A stretch of DNA of 64,000 nt, taken from assembly GCF_041262585.1 (NCBI RefSeq), contig NZ_JBGCBZ010000001.1, forward strand, positions 310,001-374,000, read 5' to 3'. Under the pieces are notes generated by a model. The model saw only the letters and a list, made by a program, of their open reading frames with translations. It had not been told where the DNA came from and ran no database searches. The position numbers and the translations under genes were made by a program. Positions 24,226-32,922 of the stretch are shown piece after piece; position 1 is the first letter of the stretch, and every line of letters begins with the position of its first letter. The stretch comes from JAOEGB01 sp041262585. GTDB taxonomy: Bacteria; Actinomycetota; Actinomycetes; Streptosporangiales; Streptosporangiaceae.

Positions 24226-25796
24226 CAGCTCTTCCTCCGTGCCCATGAGACCGCCGCCACCGTCGCTCCGGCACCCATCAGTATCAAAGTCCACTCGGGT
24301 AGCGCACCTATCTGGCCGGCCAGCGTGTTCCGCGTCCTGATCGGGACGGTCACCACGTTCATCCCGGGGACGAGCTCACCGGTCCGCCAGTCCACTTCCC
24401 CATCTGGGGTGACATAGGCCGAGATGCCGGTCGTGGCCGCCGTCACGACGGCGCGGTTGTGCTCGACGGCGCGCAGCTGCGACATGGCGAGCTGCTGCGG
24501 CGGGAGGTTGGTCAGCGCGTACGTCGCGTTGTTGGTCTGGACGACCAGCGGCGTGCCGCCCGCGTTCACGGTGTCGCGGACGATGCCGTCGAAGGCCACC
24601 TCGTAGCACTCGACGGTCCCGACGGTGACCGGGCCCATCCGCAGCGCCCCGGGGACGTTCCCGGGGACCGACTGGCGGCCCACGAGGTTCGCCCGGGACG
24701 ACAGCGCGAGCACCAGGTCCTTGAACGGGGTGTACTCCCCGAACGGCACGAGCTGCCGCTTGTCGTAGTAGGCGCCGGGGCCGGTGACCGGGTCCCACAC
24801 CAGTCCGCGGGTCGCCCGGTGGTCGTCCCCGATGGCGACCACGGCGCCTACGAGGATCGGCACGCCGACGTCCTTCGCCGCGGAGCCGATCGTCTCCCGG
24901 GCGAACTCGCTGCGGTAGGGGTCGATGTCGGTCGAGTTCTCCGGCCATACCACGATGTCCGGCCTGGGCAGCTTCCCGGCCCGTACGGCCTCGGCCATCC
25001 GGTGGGTCTCGTCCGCGTGGTTGCGCAGGACGACGGACGGCTCGTCACCGAGGAAGTCCATCCCCCGGCCGGGCACGTTGCCCTGGATGATGCCGATCCG
25101 CACCGTCCTGCCCTCGTCACCCGGCCGGGGCACGACGAGGCCCAGCACGGGCAGGGCAGCCGCGCCGGCGAGCGCGGCGGCGACCGTCACGGCCACGGGG
25201 CGGGTCCACCTGAACTCGGGCCGCAGCCGCACGGCGACGGACGCCAGCAGCGTGCCGGACAGGACCACTGCGAAGGTCACAAGGGGAGCGCCGCCCAGCG
25301 CGGCGTAGTCGGTGTAGGGCGACCGGCCCTGGCTGAAGGCGACCCGCGCCCAGGGGAAGCCGCCGACGGGGAACACGCCGCGGGCCCATTCCTGGGCGAC
25401 CCACAGGCAGGCCACCCAGAGGGGCCAGAGGCGCAGCCGCATCACGAGGACGGCCGCGACCGCCAGGACCGCCCAGAAGAGGCTCTCGACGCCGGACAGG
25501 GCCAGCCAGGCGTCGTCGCCGATGGGCCGCACCCACGACAGCGCCGGGAGGAGGAACGCGGCGCCCCCGGCGTAGCCGAGCCACGCCGCCCGGCGCGGGC
25601 GCGTGCCGTACAGGGCCAGCGTGAGCAGGGCGACGCCCACCGGCGCGCAGAACCACAGGCCGGCGGGCGGGAAGGCGAGGAAGAGGAGCAGGCCGCCCGC
25701 TACGGAGGCGGCGAGGCGGACCGGGGCACGCCGCGGCAGCGAAGCGCGGGCCGCCGGAGTGGGCGACGCCGTCTCGTCTGCGACTTCCAGTGCCAC
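24225..25796 (-). CDS. lnt: Apolipoprotein N-acyltransferase
   Basis: A 523-residue membrane enzyme that adds the third acyl chain to lipoproteins. About seven membrane helices precede a nitrilase domain with the Glu-Lys-Cys triad: VVWPENSTDI (Glu), YDKRQLVPFGEY (Lys) and VGTVECYEV (Cys). A last helix closes the protein. GTG 25796 is preferred over the GTG at 25856 because GAGGAG lies upstream and the extra 20 residues are Arg/Pro-rich, but the longer form is possible. The gene overlaps ppm1 by one base, so the two are co-translated, as expected for lipoprotein maturation and lipoglycan/glycoprotein mannosylation. Confidence 0.93.
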   Translation of the reverse strand: MALEVADETASPTPAARASLPRRAPVRLAASVAGGLLLFLAFPPAGLWFCAPVGVALLTLALYGTRPRRAAWLGYAGGAAFLLPALSWVRPIGDDAWLALSGVESLFWAVLAVAAVLVMRLRLWPLWVACLWVAQEWARGVFPVGGFPWARVAFSQGRSPYTDYAALGGAPLVTFAVVLSGTLLASVAVRLRPEFRWTRPVAVTVAAALAGAAALPVLGLVVPRPGDEGRTVRIGIIQGNVPGRGMDFLGDEPSVVLRNHADETHRMAEAVRAGKLPRPDIVVWPENSTDIDPYRSEFARETIGSAAKDVGVPILVGAVVAIGDDHRATRGLVWDPVTGPGAYYDKRQLVPFGEYTPFKDLVLALSSRANLVGRQSVPGNVPGALRMGPVTVGTVECYEVAFDGIVRDTVNAGGTPLVVQTNNATYALTNLPPQQLAMSQLRAVEHNRAVVTAATTGISAYVTPDGEVDWRTGELVPGMNVVTVPIRTRNTLAGQIGALPEWTLILMGAGATVAAVSWARRKS

Positions 25797-25856
25797 GGGG
25801 GCGGTCTCTCCTCGCCTGTGAGTGTGGCCTCTCGGCGCCGGTATGCGCGGCGGCAC

Positions 25857-26537
25857 GCCCTCGGACCGGCCGGGCGGGTCAGCCGATCGGTCAGCCGATT
25901 GGGTCAGCTTCGCAGATGGCGCCGCCCCTCGCCAAACCGGGCCACCGTACGGCCGGCGGGGCGCGGAGACCGCTCACGGCGGGCGGCGCGGGCATGGGCT
26001 GCTGTGGCCGCCCGCTCCACGGGGCGGCGGCGTCGCGCACGGAGGCGACGATCCTTGAGCCCCTCGCGGAGGACCCAAGGATCACCTGCGTGTCTCCCCA
26101 CGCTCGTTTCCACGCAGGGTCTCCACGCACGGGGGCGGAAGGGGGCCCGGACGGCCCTTCGGACCGGTTCCGTCCCGTCGGCGGCGGGCGCGGAGCTCCG
26201 TTGTCTACTGGGTGTCCGGACCCCTCCCCGGGTCCAACCCCCCGGCCGGTTGGGGTGCCCCGACTCGACGGAACGCCGGCCTGCGCCTGGCTGTGCAGAC
26301 GGAGTCACGCTCCGTCACGGACGCAGAATCCGGAGATGTCTTAGACGGCCAACCGGTCAGTCCCGTGCTGGACTGCGCAGCAAACTACCGACCTCAGCGC
26401 AGATATCAACCGTGTCCCGATCAGCGGAAATACCAAGTTTTCGCAGCTAGGACAGGCTACGTGACCGGCGTCGATGTGGGACCTGCAAGTGATATCCCTC
26501 ATAGTCGGAAATCTCGCGCTATTTAGGCACCAGTTAG
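25857..26537. other. 680-bp gene-free stretch with hairpins
   Basis: No credible coding frame is seen in this intergenic gap between lnt and the HelD gene. It holds several perfect stems: GATCCTTG (26050-26057) with CAAGGATC (26076-26083), which encloses CCTC-GCG-GAGG, and GGACCC (26218-26223) with GGGTCC (26230-26235). The right third (26330-26540) is clearly less GC-rich than the flanks. A structured RNA or decayed sequence is possible; no known RNA family is recognised. Confidence 0.4.
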
Positions 26538-28787
26538 CTATGCCGGAGAGCGTTGATCAAGGCCCGTCAAAACGGGGGGCAGTCCGCCGGTGTGCATCAC
26601 GCCAAGGTGGCGCGTGGCCCGGGTCAGCGCCACATAAAGGTCGCTTGGCCCGCGCGGCGACTCCCGCAGGATCCGGTCCGGCTCGACCACGATGACGGAG
26701 TCGAACTCCAGCCCCTTGGCGTCGGCCACCGACAGCACCGACACGGGAGCGTCGAGAGTCGCCGGGCCGGGACCGGCGACCGCGCCGGGGACCCGCGCCG
26801 TGATCAGCGCCCCCAGCTCGCTCTCCTCGGACGCCGGGACGATCACGACCAGCCGCCCGCCCTCGACGATCTCCTCCTGGACGACCGGCGGGAGCTCGGC
26901 GGCCAGGTCGGCCGCCTGGAGCGCCCACGGCCGCTCGCCGGTCTCGCGCACCGACTCCGGCGCGCGCAGGCCGGGGCCGACCAGCTCCAGCACCCTGGCG
27001 GCGACCGCCATCAGCTCCGCGGGCGTGCGGTAGTTGACGGTCAGGCCGGCCTCCCGCCAGCGGTCCTGGACGTAGGGGCCGAGCATCCGGCTCCAGCTCG
27101 CGGCGCCCGCCGCCGATCCGGTCTGGGCGATGTCGCCCACGATGGTCATCGACCGGCTCGGACAGCGGCGCATCACCGTCCGCCAGGCCATCTCGGACAG
27201 CTCCTGCGCCTCGTCGACGATCACGTGGCCGAACGCCCAGGTGCGGTCCTTCGCGGCCCGTTCCGCCGTGGTCAGGTAGACGTCGTCGGCCTGCTGCCGG
27301 GCGGCGAACCGCTCGGCGTCCATGACGTCCGCCAGGCCGGTGAGCTGCAGGACCTCACGGGCGTAGGCGATCCGCTCCTCGCGCTCCTGCTCGGCCCGGC
27401 GCGCCGCCCGCAGCACCCCTTCGTCGATGTCGCCCAGCAGCTCGGCGGCCTCGTCGAGCAGCGGCACGTCGGCCTCGCTCCACCATCGCTCGCCCGGCCG
27501 CGGCGGCTCCCTCAGCAGCAGGTCCCCCTCCTGGGGCGTCAGCCCGGCCTGCGTCATCCGCTCCTTGGAGGTGAACAGGCCGATCAGGAGCTGCTGTGGC
27601 GTCAGGTACGGCCAGAGCTTGTTGAGCGCCGCCCGCACCGGATCCTCGGTCCGCAGGTCCTCCCGCAGGTCGGCGAAGTCGTCGTCGTCGAGCATGCCCC
27701 GGCCGAGGTGCCGCGCCGCCTGCTTGGTCAGGGCGTTCAGCAGGTGGCGGACGAAGACCGCCCGCGCCTGGTTGTGCGGCTTGCGCGAGCGCAGCGCCCG
27801 CGACCTCGCCGCCTCGAACGTCTGCCGGTCGAGCCTCAGCGTGAACTTGTCGAGCCGGATCTCGACCGGCTTCCCCGGCACCCGCTGCCGGTCCCGTACG
27901 GCTCTCGCCACCACCTCGGCCATCGCCGCGGCCCCCTTGACGGCGGCGGCCTCCGGCGTCTCGTGGCGCGTGCCGGTCACGCCGGGATAGAGCTCTCCGA
28001 CGGTGGACAGCAGCACGTCCGTCTCGCCCAGCGAGGGGAGGACCTGCTCGATGTAGCGCAGGAACGTCGGGTTCGGCCCGATGATGAGGACGCCCCTCCT
28101 CTCCAGGCGCTCGCGGTAGGTGTAGAGGAGGTAGGCCGCCCGGTGCAGGGCGACCACGGTCTTGCCGGTACCGGGGCCGCCCTGGACGACCAGCACGCCG
28201 TTCAGGTCGCTTCGGATGATCTTGTCCTGCTCGGACTGGATGGTCGCCACGATGTCGCGCATGCGGCCGGTGCGCTTCTCGTCGAGCGCGGCCAGCAGGG
28301 CGGCCTCGCCGTTCAGCGAGGCCCGGTCGGCGTCGGTGAGGCGGTCGAGGTCGAGCAGGTCGTCGTCGACGGCCGTGACCGTCCGGCCCTTGGCGTGCAG
28401 GTGACGCCGCCGGGTGACGCCCATCGGAGCGGCCGGGGTGGCCCGGTAGAACGGCTGGGCCACCGGCGCCCGCCAGTCGATGAGCAGCCGGCGCTGGTCG
28501 TCGTCGGACAGCCCGAGGCGGCCGATGTAGAGCCGGGTCTCGTCGGCGTGATCGAGCCGGCCGAAGCACAGGCCGTTCTCCACGGCCCAGAGCCGGGCCA
28601 GCCGCTGCGCGTACATGCCGGCGAACGAGTCACGCTCCGAGCGGTTCTGATGGGTGCCGGAGGCCCCCTGCGCGAGCACGCCGTCCAACTGCTTGCGGGT
28701 GCGCTCCCGCAGCACGTCGAGCCGCTCGTAGAGCGCGGCGACGTACTTCTGTTCCCGGGCCAGCTCGCCCGCAGATGACTCAGACAT
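26538..28787 (-). CDS. HelD-type UvrD-like DNA/RNA polymerase helicase
   Basis: A 749-residue superfamily 1 ATPase of the HelD group, which displaces RNA polymerase from stalled complexes. A basic N-terminal coiled coil (residues 1-45, RLDVLRERTRKQLDG) is followed by Walker A QGGPGTGKTVVALHR at about 213-227, Walker B VIVDEAQELS, motif III GDIAQTG, motif V LSVADAKGLEFDSV and motif VI YVALTRATRHL. Actinomycete members can protect RNA polymerase from rifamycins, but no rifamycin-associated element is seen upstream. It reads away from the ROK operon across a 500-bp region of repeats. Confidence 0.92.
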   Translation of the reverse strand: MSESSAGELAREQKYVAALYERLDVLRERTRKQLDGVLAQGASGTHQNRSERDSFAGMYAQRLARLWAVENGLCFGRLDHADETRLYIGRLGLSDDDQRRLLIDWRAPVAQPFYRATPAAPMGVTRRRHLHAKGRTVTAVDDDLLDLDRLTDADRASLNGEAALLAALDEKRTGRMRDIVATIQSEQDKIIRSDLNGVLVVQGGPGTGKTVVALHRAAYLLYTYRERLERRGVLIIGPNPTFLRYIEQVLPSLGETDVLLSTVGELYPGVTGTRHETPEAAAVKGAAAMAEVVARAVRDRQRVPGKPVEIRLDKFTLRLDRQTFEAARSRALRSRKPHNQARAVFVRHLLNALTKQAARHLGRGMLDDDDFADLREDLRTEDPVRAALNKLWPYLTPQQLLIGLFTSKERMTQAGLTPQEGDLLLREPPRPGERWWSEADVPLLDEAAELLGDIDEGVLRAARRAEQEREERIAYAREVLQLTGLADVMDAERFAARQQADDVYLTTAERAAKDRTWAFGHVIVDEAQELSEMAWRTVMRRCPSRSMTIVGDIAQTGSAAGAASWSRMLGPYVQDRWREAGLTVNYRTPAELMAVAARVLELVGPGLRAPESVRETGERPWALQAADLAAELPPVVQEEIVEGGRLVVIVPASEESELGALITARVPGAVAGPGPATLDAPVSVLSVADAKGLEFDSVIVVEPDRILRESPRGPSDLYVALTRATRHLGVMHTGGLPPVLTGLDQRSPA

Positions 28788-28828
28788 AGACCGACGGATT
28801 CTACGTCCTCCCCCCGCCCCTTACCTCG

Positions 28829-29017
28829 TGATCATGCACGGAGTCCCTCACCTGGATCGGACCTGCGGATATTCGGTTCGCGATCTGACACAAGGCGACC
28901 AGCGCATGATCAGGAATCGGATCATCGCACCTCAGGCGACTCCACCGGGAAGCCGCGCATGATCACGGCCGAGACCGTCGCAGGCCGCCGGCATTCCCGT
29001 GAAGGTTTGCATGATCA
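28829..29017. repeat. TGATCATGC elements in both orientations
   Basis: TGATCATGCA is at 28829-28838. Inverted copies GCATGATCA are at 28904-28912, 28957-28965 and 29009-29017. The inverted ones are preceded by GGGAAGCC- or GTGAAGGTTT-like stretches that mirror the GGATTCCC that follows the copies at 7826-7939. The block lies between the helD and ROK genes and is otherwise gene-free. Confidence 0.6.
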
Positions 29018-29092
29018 CGGCGGGGGTGGGGACGGGGGCAACGGATGAGACGTGATTACGGTCACGAGTCGGTTTCGAGGCGTGTCCACCCC

Positions 29093-29121
29093 TTGACGTG
29101 CACGAAGAGTGTCCATACCTT
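29093..29121 (+). promoter_or_regulatory. Promoter of the ROK/carbohydrate operon
   Basis: TTGACG (29093-29098) and TACCTT (29116-29121) with a 17-bp spacer make a good principal-sigma promoter reading toward the ROK gene. The palindromic operator starts 9 bp after the -10 box, so a bound repressor would block initiation. Confidence 0.65.
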
Positions 29122-29129
29122 CCTTTGCA

Positions 29130-29150
29130 AGTTAGGAAACTTTCCTAACT
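29130..29150. promoter_or_regulatory. Perfect 21-bp palindromic operator, probable ROK site
   Basis: AGTTAGGAAA (29130-29139), a central C and TTTCCTAACT (29141-29150) form a perfect palindrome at about +2 to +22 of the promoter. AT-rich TTAGGAAA/TTTCCTAA palindromes are typical of actinomycete ROK repressor sites. It probably gives autoregulation of ROK and the following sugar genes. Confidence 0.75.
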
Positions 29151-29171
29151 CGCTGTCCTGGAGGACGAGCC

Positions 29172-29300
29172 GTGAGCGAGCGAACATGCCACATGAGCGG
29201 GCGATCCGCCCCGCACGCCGGCCCTGACGCGCCGCGCCCGCAATCACCCGGCAGCCGGCTGCGGCATGGCCGCCAGGCGGCGCGAGAGGGCGCGAAGTGA
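29172..29300 (+). CDS. Possible 42-residue leader ORF before the ROK gene
   Basis: GTG 29172 has GGAGG (29159-29163 region) well placed and opens a 42-codon frame rich in Arg, Pro and Ala whose stop overlaps the ROK start (GTGA, 29297-29300). It might couple translation of ROK to the leader. There is no recognisable domain and the frame could be chance. Confidence 0.25.
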   Translation: MSERTCHMSGRSAPHAGPDAPRPQSPGSRLRHGRQAAREGAK

Positions 29301-30577
29301 GCCAGCCGATCCCCGGCACGCCGAGCCTCCTGCGCGCCATCAACGACCGCGCCGCCCTGATGGTCCTCCTGGAGCGGGGACCGCTCACCCGCCCGGAGTT
29401 GGGGGCGCTGACCGGCCTGTCCAAGCCGACGGCCTCCCAGCTCCTCGCCCGCCTCCAGGACGCCGGGCTCGTCGTCCTGGACGGCATCCGCGAGGGGCTG
29501 CCCGGCCGTACGGCGGAGCTGTACCGGATCAACCCCGGCTCGGCGTATGTGGCAGCGCTGGACGTCACGCCGGCCCGGATCGAGGTGGCCGTCTCCGACA
29601 TCACCGGAACGGTGGTGGGCGAGCACCGGCTGCCGACACCCGGTCGCGCCGCGGGCGACGTCGTGGAGAGAGTGCGCGCCGCGCTTGCGGGGGCCTGCGC
29701 GCACGCCCAGGGGGATCCCGCGGCGCTGAGCCGGGTGGTCATCGGCATCGGAGGCGCGATCGACCCGTCGACCGGCAGGCTGGGCTACGCCACCCACATC
29801 CCGGGCTGGCACATCCCCGACCTCGTCGGGACGCTGCGCGACGGCATCGGCGTGCCGGTCGACGTCGAGAACGACGTGAATCTGGTCGCCCAGGCCGAGC
29901 AGTCCCGGGGCATCGCCCAGGGCCACCAGGACTACGTGCTGCTCTGGGCCGACGAGGGCCTCGGCTCGGCGCTGGTGCTGGGCGGCAGGTTGCACAGGGG
30001 GGCGACCGGAGGCGCGGGCGAGGTCGGGTACATGCCGGCGATAGGGGCGCCGACGCCCCGTGACATCGGCAAGCGGGCCGAGCACGGGTTCCAGGCCCTC
30101 GCGGGCGGCCCCTCCGTCCTCAAGGTCCTGCGGGCGCACGGCCTGCGCGGATCGACCCCGGCGGCGGCCATGCACAACGCGGTGAAAGCCGTCGAACGCG
30201 GTGGCGGGCAGGCGGAACCGGCGCGCGAGGCGCTGCGCCAGGTCGCCGGCCGTCTCGCGCTCGGGCTCGCAGCGATCACCGCGGTGATCGATCCAGAGAT
30301 CGTGGTGCTGTCCGGCGGAGTGCTGCTCGCCGGCGGCGAAATCCTGCGCGAGCTCACCGAACAGGAGTTGCACGCGCTGACCATCCCGCGGCCCCCGCTG
30401 CGGCTGTCCACCGTGGAGGGCAATCCCGTCCTCGCCGGTGCCCTCGACCTCGCCCTCGACACCACCCGTGACGAGGTCTTCGGAGCGGTGAACCGCCGCG
30501 AGGGACCCTCCAGGCGCGAAGCGCACGACGCCTCCCGCGGCGAGCGCGACCGCAGGCACACATCCGTTCCCTCTTGA
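29297..30577 (+). CDS. ROK-family transcriptional repressor
   Basis: A 426-residue repressor. The N-terminal winged helix (residues about 15-75, LTRPELGALTGLSKPTASQL) is followed by a ROK sugar-binding domain with the VIGIGGAIDP motif and VDVENDVNLVAQAE. The zinc-binding Cys cluster usual in ROK kinases is absent, as in several repressors. The C-terminal 40 residues are charged and probably disordered. GTG 29297 has GAGAGGG upstream. It heads a carbohydrate uptake operon, with operator and promoter just upstream, and probably releases DNA on binding a sugar or sugar phosphate. Confidence 0.93.
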   Translation: MSQPIPGTPSLLRAINDRAALMVLLERGPLTRPELGALTGLSKPTASQLLARLQDAGLVVLDGIREGLPGRTAELYRINPGSAYVAALDVTPARIEVAVSDITGTVVGEHRLPTPGRAAGDVVERVRAALAGACAHAQGDPAALSRVVIGIGGAIDPSTGRLGYATHIPGWHIPDLVGTLRDGIGVPVDVENDVNLVAQAEQSRGIAQGHQDYVLLWADEGLGSALVLGGRLHRGATGGAGEVGYMPAIGAPTPRDIGKRAEHGFQALAGGPSVLKVLRAHGLRGSTPAAAMHNAVKAVERGGGQAEPAREALRQVAGRLALGLAAITAVIDPEIVVLSGGVLLAGGEILRELTEQELHALTIPRPPLRLSTVEGNPVLAGALDLALDTTRDEVFGAVNRREGPSRREAHDASRGERDRRHTSVPS

Positions 30578-30624
30578 AGTCCCACTCCCTCCTGAAATCC
30601 CTCACGCACGTAGGAGGCATCTCC

Positions 30625-31950
30625 GTGAAACGACTGCTGGCCATAACCGCCGCGGCCGGCCTGGCCCTGCTCACCGCCTGTACGGCGGGCACCGAGGCCG
30701 GCCCTCCGAAGATCGAGGCGAGCCCGACCAGCCACGACCCGGTCACCATCGAGTTCTGGCACGGCTTCAGCGCCGACAACGAGCTCAAGGCGTTCACCGA
30801 CACGCTGGCCGGCTTCAAGCAGAAGTACCCCTGGATCACGGTGAACGCCACCAAGGCCATCCAGGACGACCAGATCCTGCAGTCGGTCCGCGGCGGCAAC
30901 CCGCCGGACGTGGCCCTGTCCTTTACGACGGACAGCGTGGCCCAGTTCTGCAAGGCCAACATCTTCCAGGACCTCAACCCGTACCTGGCGGCCAGCAAGA
31001 TCGACGCCGACAAGCTCTTCCCCAAGGTCATCGCCCAGTACACCCAGTACCAGGGCAAGCGCTGCGTGATGCCGATGCTGGCCGACGCCTACGGCCTCTA
31101 CTACAACAAGAAGCTCATGAAGGGCAACGAGCCGCCAAAGACGATGAGCGAGCTCGCCGATCTCGCCAAGAAGCTGACGGTCAAGGACGCCCAGGGCAAC
31201 ATCAAGGTCGCCGGCTTCGTGCCGACCGGCCTGATGTACGAGAACGCGCCGCTGCACATGGGCGTCATGGTCGGCGCCAAGTGGACCAACCCCGACGGCA
31301 CCTCCGCGATCGGCTCCGACCCGCAGTGGAAGAGGCTGATGACCTGGCAGAAGGAGCTCGTCGACGCCTTCGGCTACGAAAAGCTCGAGAAGCTCCGCAA
31401 GAGCTTCGGTGACGAGTGGTCGGCCGACAACCCGTTCAACAAGGGCAAGGTCGCGATGGCCATCGACGGCGAGTGGCGCAACGCCATGCTCGCCTCGGAC
31501 GCGCCGGACGTCGACTACGGCACCGCTCCGATGCCGGTCGCCGACGACCAGCCCGAGCGGTACGGCGCGGGCTTCATCACCGGCACGATCATCGGCATCC
31601 CGCGTGGCGCCAAGCACCCTGAGGCGGCCTGGGAGCTGGTCAAGTACCTGACCACCGACACCGACGCCCTGGTGACGTTGTCCAACGCCATCCGCAACGT
31701 CCCGAGCACGCTGCCCGCGCTGCAGTCGCCGAACCTGAAGAAGGATCCGAACTTCCAGACCTTCCTCGACATCTTCGCCAACCCCAACAGCACCACGATG
31801 CCGGCCCACATCAACTCGGTGTTCAACCAGCAGACGCTGCAGGACGCCGGGACCAAGTGGGAGTCCGGCCGGGCGACCGATCTGAACGCGCTACTCGCCG
31901 AGGTCGACAAGACGATCAACGAGAAGCTGAAGCTGACAGCGGGCGGCTGA
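30625..31950 (+). CDS. Carbohydrate ABC transporter solute-binding lipoprotein
   Basis: A 441-residue family 1 binding protein. It starts VKRLLAITAAAGLALLTAC, a lipoprotein signal with the lipobox cysteine at residue 19. GTG 30625 has AGGAGG upstream; the longer in-frame form from 30574 lacks a sensible signal peptide. The body has the usual FWHGFSADNELKAFTDTLAG start and KVAMAIDGEW segment that contacts sugar. It is anchored outside the membrane and delivers its sugar to the two permeases just downstream. The operon enzymes suggest a beta-glycoside or related disaccharide. Confidence 0.95.
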   Translation: MKRLLAITAAAGLALLTACTAGTEAGPPKIEASPTSHDPVTIEFWHGFSADNELKAFTDTLAGFKQKYPWITVNATKAIQDDQILQSVRGGNPPDVALSFTTDSVAQFCKANIFQDLNPYLAASKIDADKLFPKVIAQYTQYQGKRCVMPMLADAYGLYYNKKLMKGNEPPKTMSELADLAKKLTVKDAQGNIKVAGFVPTGLMYENAPLHMGVMVGAKWTNPDGTSAIGSDPQWKRLMTWQKELVDAFGYEKLEKLRKSFGDEWSADNPFNKGKVAMAIDGEWRNAMLASDAPDVDYGTAPMPVADDQPERYGAGFITGTIIGIPRGAKHPEAAWELVKYLTTDTDALVTLSNAIRNVPSTLPALQSPNLKKDPNFQTFLDIFANPNSTTMPAHINSVFNQQTLQDAGTKWESGRATDLNALLAEVDKTINEKLKLTAGG

Positions 31951-31953
31951 TCC

Positions 31954-32922
31954 ATGGCAACCACGACGCTGGGACGTCGGAGGCACGCGGTGCCGTCCCA
32001 TAGCAAAAGGGATCGGCGCCGCGCCAACCTCCGCGCGGTCCTCTACCTCTCCCCGTGGCTCATCGGGTTCTCGGTCTTCTTCCTCTACCCGCTGCTCTCC
32101 ACGGTGTACTTCACCTTCCAGCGCTACGACCTGTTCACACTGGAGCCGGTCGGCTGGCTGAACTACAAGTACTTCATGCAGGACGAGGCCGCCTGGACCT
32201 CGATCAGGAACACCCTGTGGCTGGTCGTCGTCATGGTGCCGCTGCGGGTGCTGTTCGGCCTCGGCGTGGCCCAGCTGATCACGAAGCTGAAGTCCGGCCA
32301 GGGGGTCTTCCGCACGATCTTCTACCTGCCCTCGCTCGTGCCCCTGGTCGCCGGGACGCTCGGGTTCGTGTTCCTGCTCAACCCGGGCACCGGGCCGGTG
32401 CAGGCCATCCTGGGGTCGGTCGGGATCCACTCGCCCGACTGGTTCGGAGACCCGGCGTGGTCCAAGTGGGGCCTCACGCTGCTGTCGCTCTGGTCGGTCG
32501 GCGACCTCATGGTCATCTTCCTGGCCGCCCTGCTCGACGTGCCCAAGCAGCTGTACGAGGCCGCCGCGCTGGACGGCGCGAGCGCCTGGCAGCAGTTCAC
32601 CAGGATCACGCTGCCGGTCATCCGGCCGGTGCTGATGTTCGCCGCCGTGACGGGCGTCATCCAGACCCTGCAGTACTTCACCCAGGCGATGGTGGCGGCG
32701 CGGGTCGCCTCCGGCGCCACCGACTCGGCCGGCTCGGTCTTCACCCCCGGCTACCCCGACCAGTCCACCCTGACGTTCCCCGAGTGGCTGTTCCAGCAGG
32801 GCTTCCGCGACTTCGCCATGGGCTACGCCTGCGTGCTCGCGCTCGTCCTGTTCGCCGTCTCGATGGTGTTCACCCTGATCCTGCTGCGGCAGTTCCGCGG
32901 CTTCGCGGAGGAGGAAGCATGA
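31954..32922 (+). CDS. Sugar ABC transporter permease (MalF-type)
   Basis: A 322-residue inner-membrane permease with six helices. The first helix (residues about 32-55, YLSPWLIGFSVFFLYPLLST) and the EAA loop (YEAAALDGASAWQQFTRITL) are family hallmarks. It follows the binding protein by 3 bp and its stop overlaps the next permease start (ATGA). The ATPase subunit is not encoded here, so a shared MsiK-like ATPase is expected. Confidence 0.95.
   Translation: MATTTLGRRRHAVPSHSKRDRRRANLRAVLYLSPWLIGFSVFFLYPLLSTVYFTFQRYDLFTLEPVGWLNYKYFMQDEAAWTSIRNTLWLVVVMVPLRVLFGLGVAQLITKLKSGQGVFRTIFYLPSLVPLVAGTLGFVFLLNPGTGPVQAILGSVGIHSPDWFGDPAWSKWGLTLLSLWSVGDLMVIFLAALLDVPKQLYEAAALDGASAWQQFTRITLPVIRPVLMFAAVTGVIQTLQYFTQAMVAARVASGATDSAGSVFTPGYPDQSTLTFPEWLFQQGFRDFAMGYACVLALVLFAVSMVFTLILLRQFRGFAEEEA

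Noticed and set aside
24459..26450. Long plus-strand frame of 663 codons opposite lnt
   Set aside because: It is the antisense shadow of lnt, rich in Arg/Gly/Pro, with no domain.
26212..26526. Short plus-strand frame in the lnt-HelD gap
   Set aside because: No ribosome site, no domain and atypical composition.
26553..28778. Long plus-strand frame opposite the HelD gene
   Set aside because: HelD has all helicase motifs on the minus strand; the plus frame is a shadow.
28788..29092. Rifamycin-associated element before the HelD gene
   Set aside because: I could not find its palindromic consensus, so rifamycin control is not claimed.
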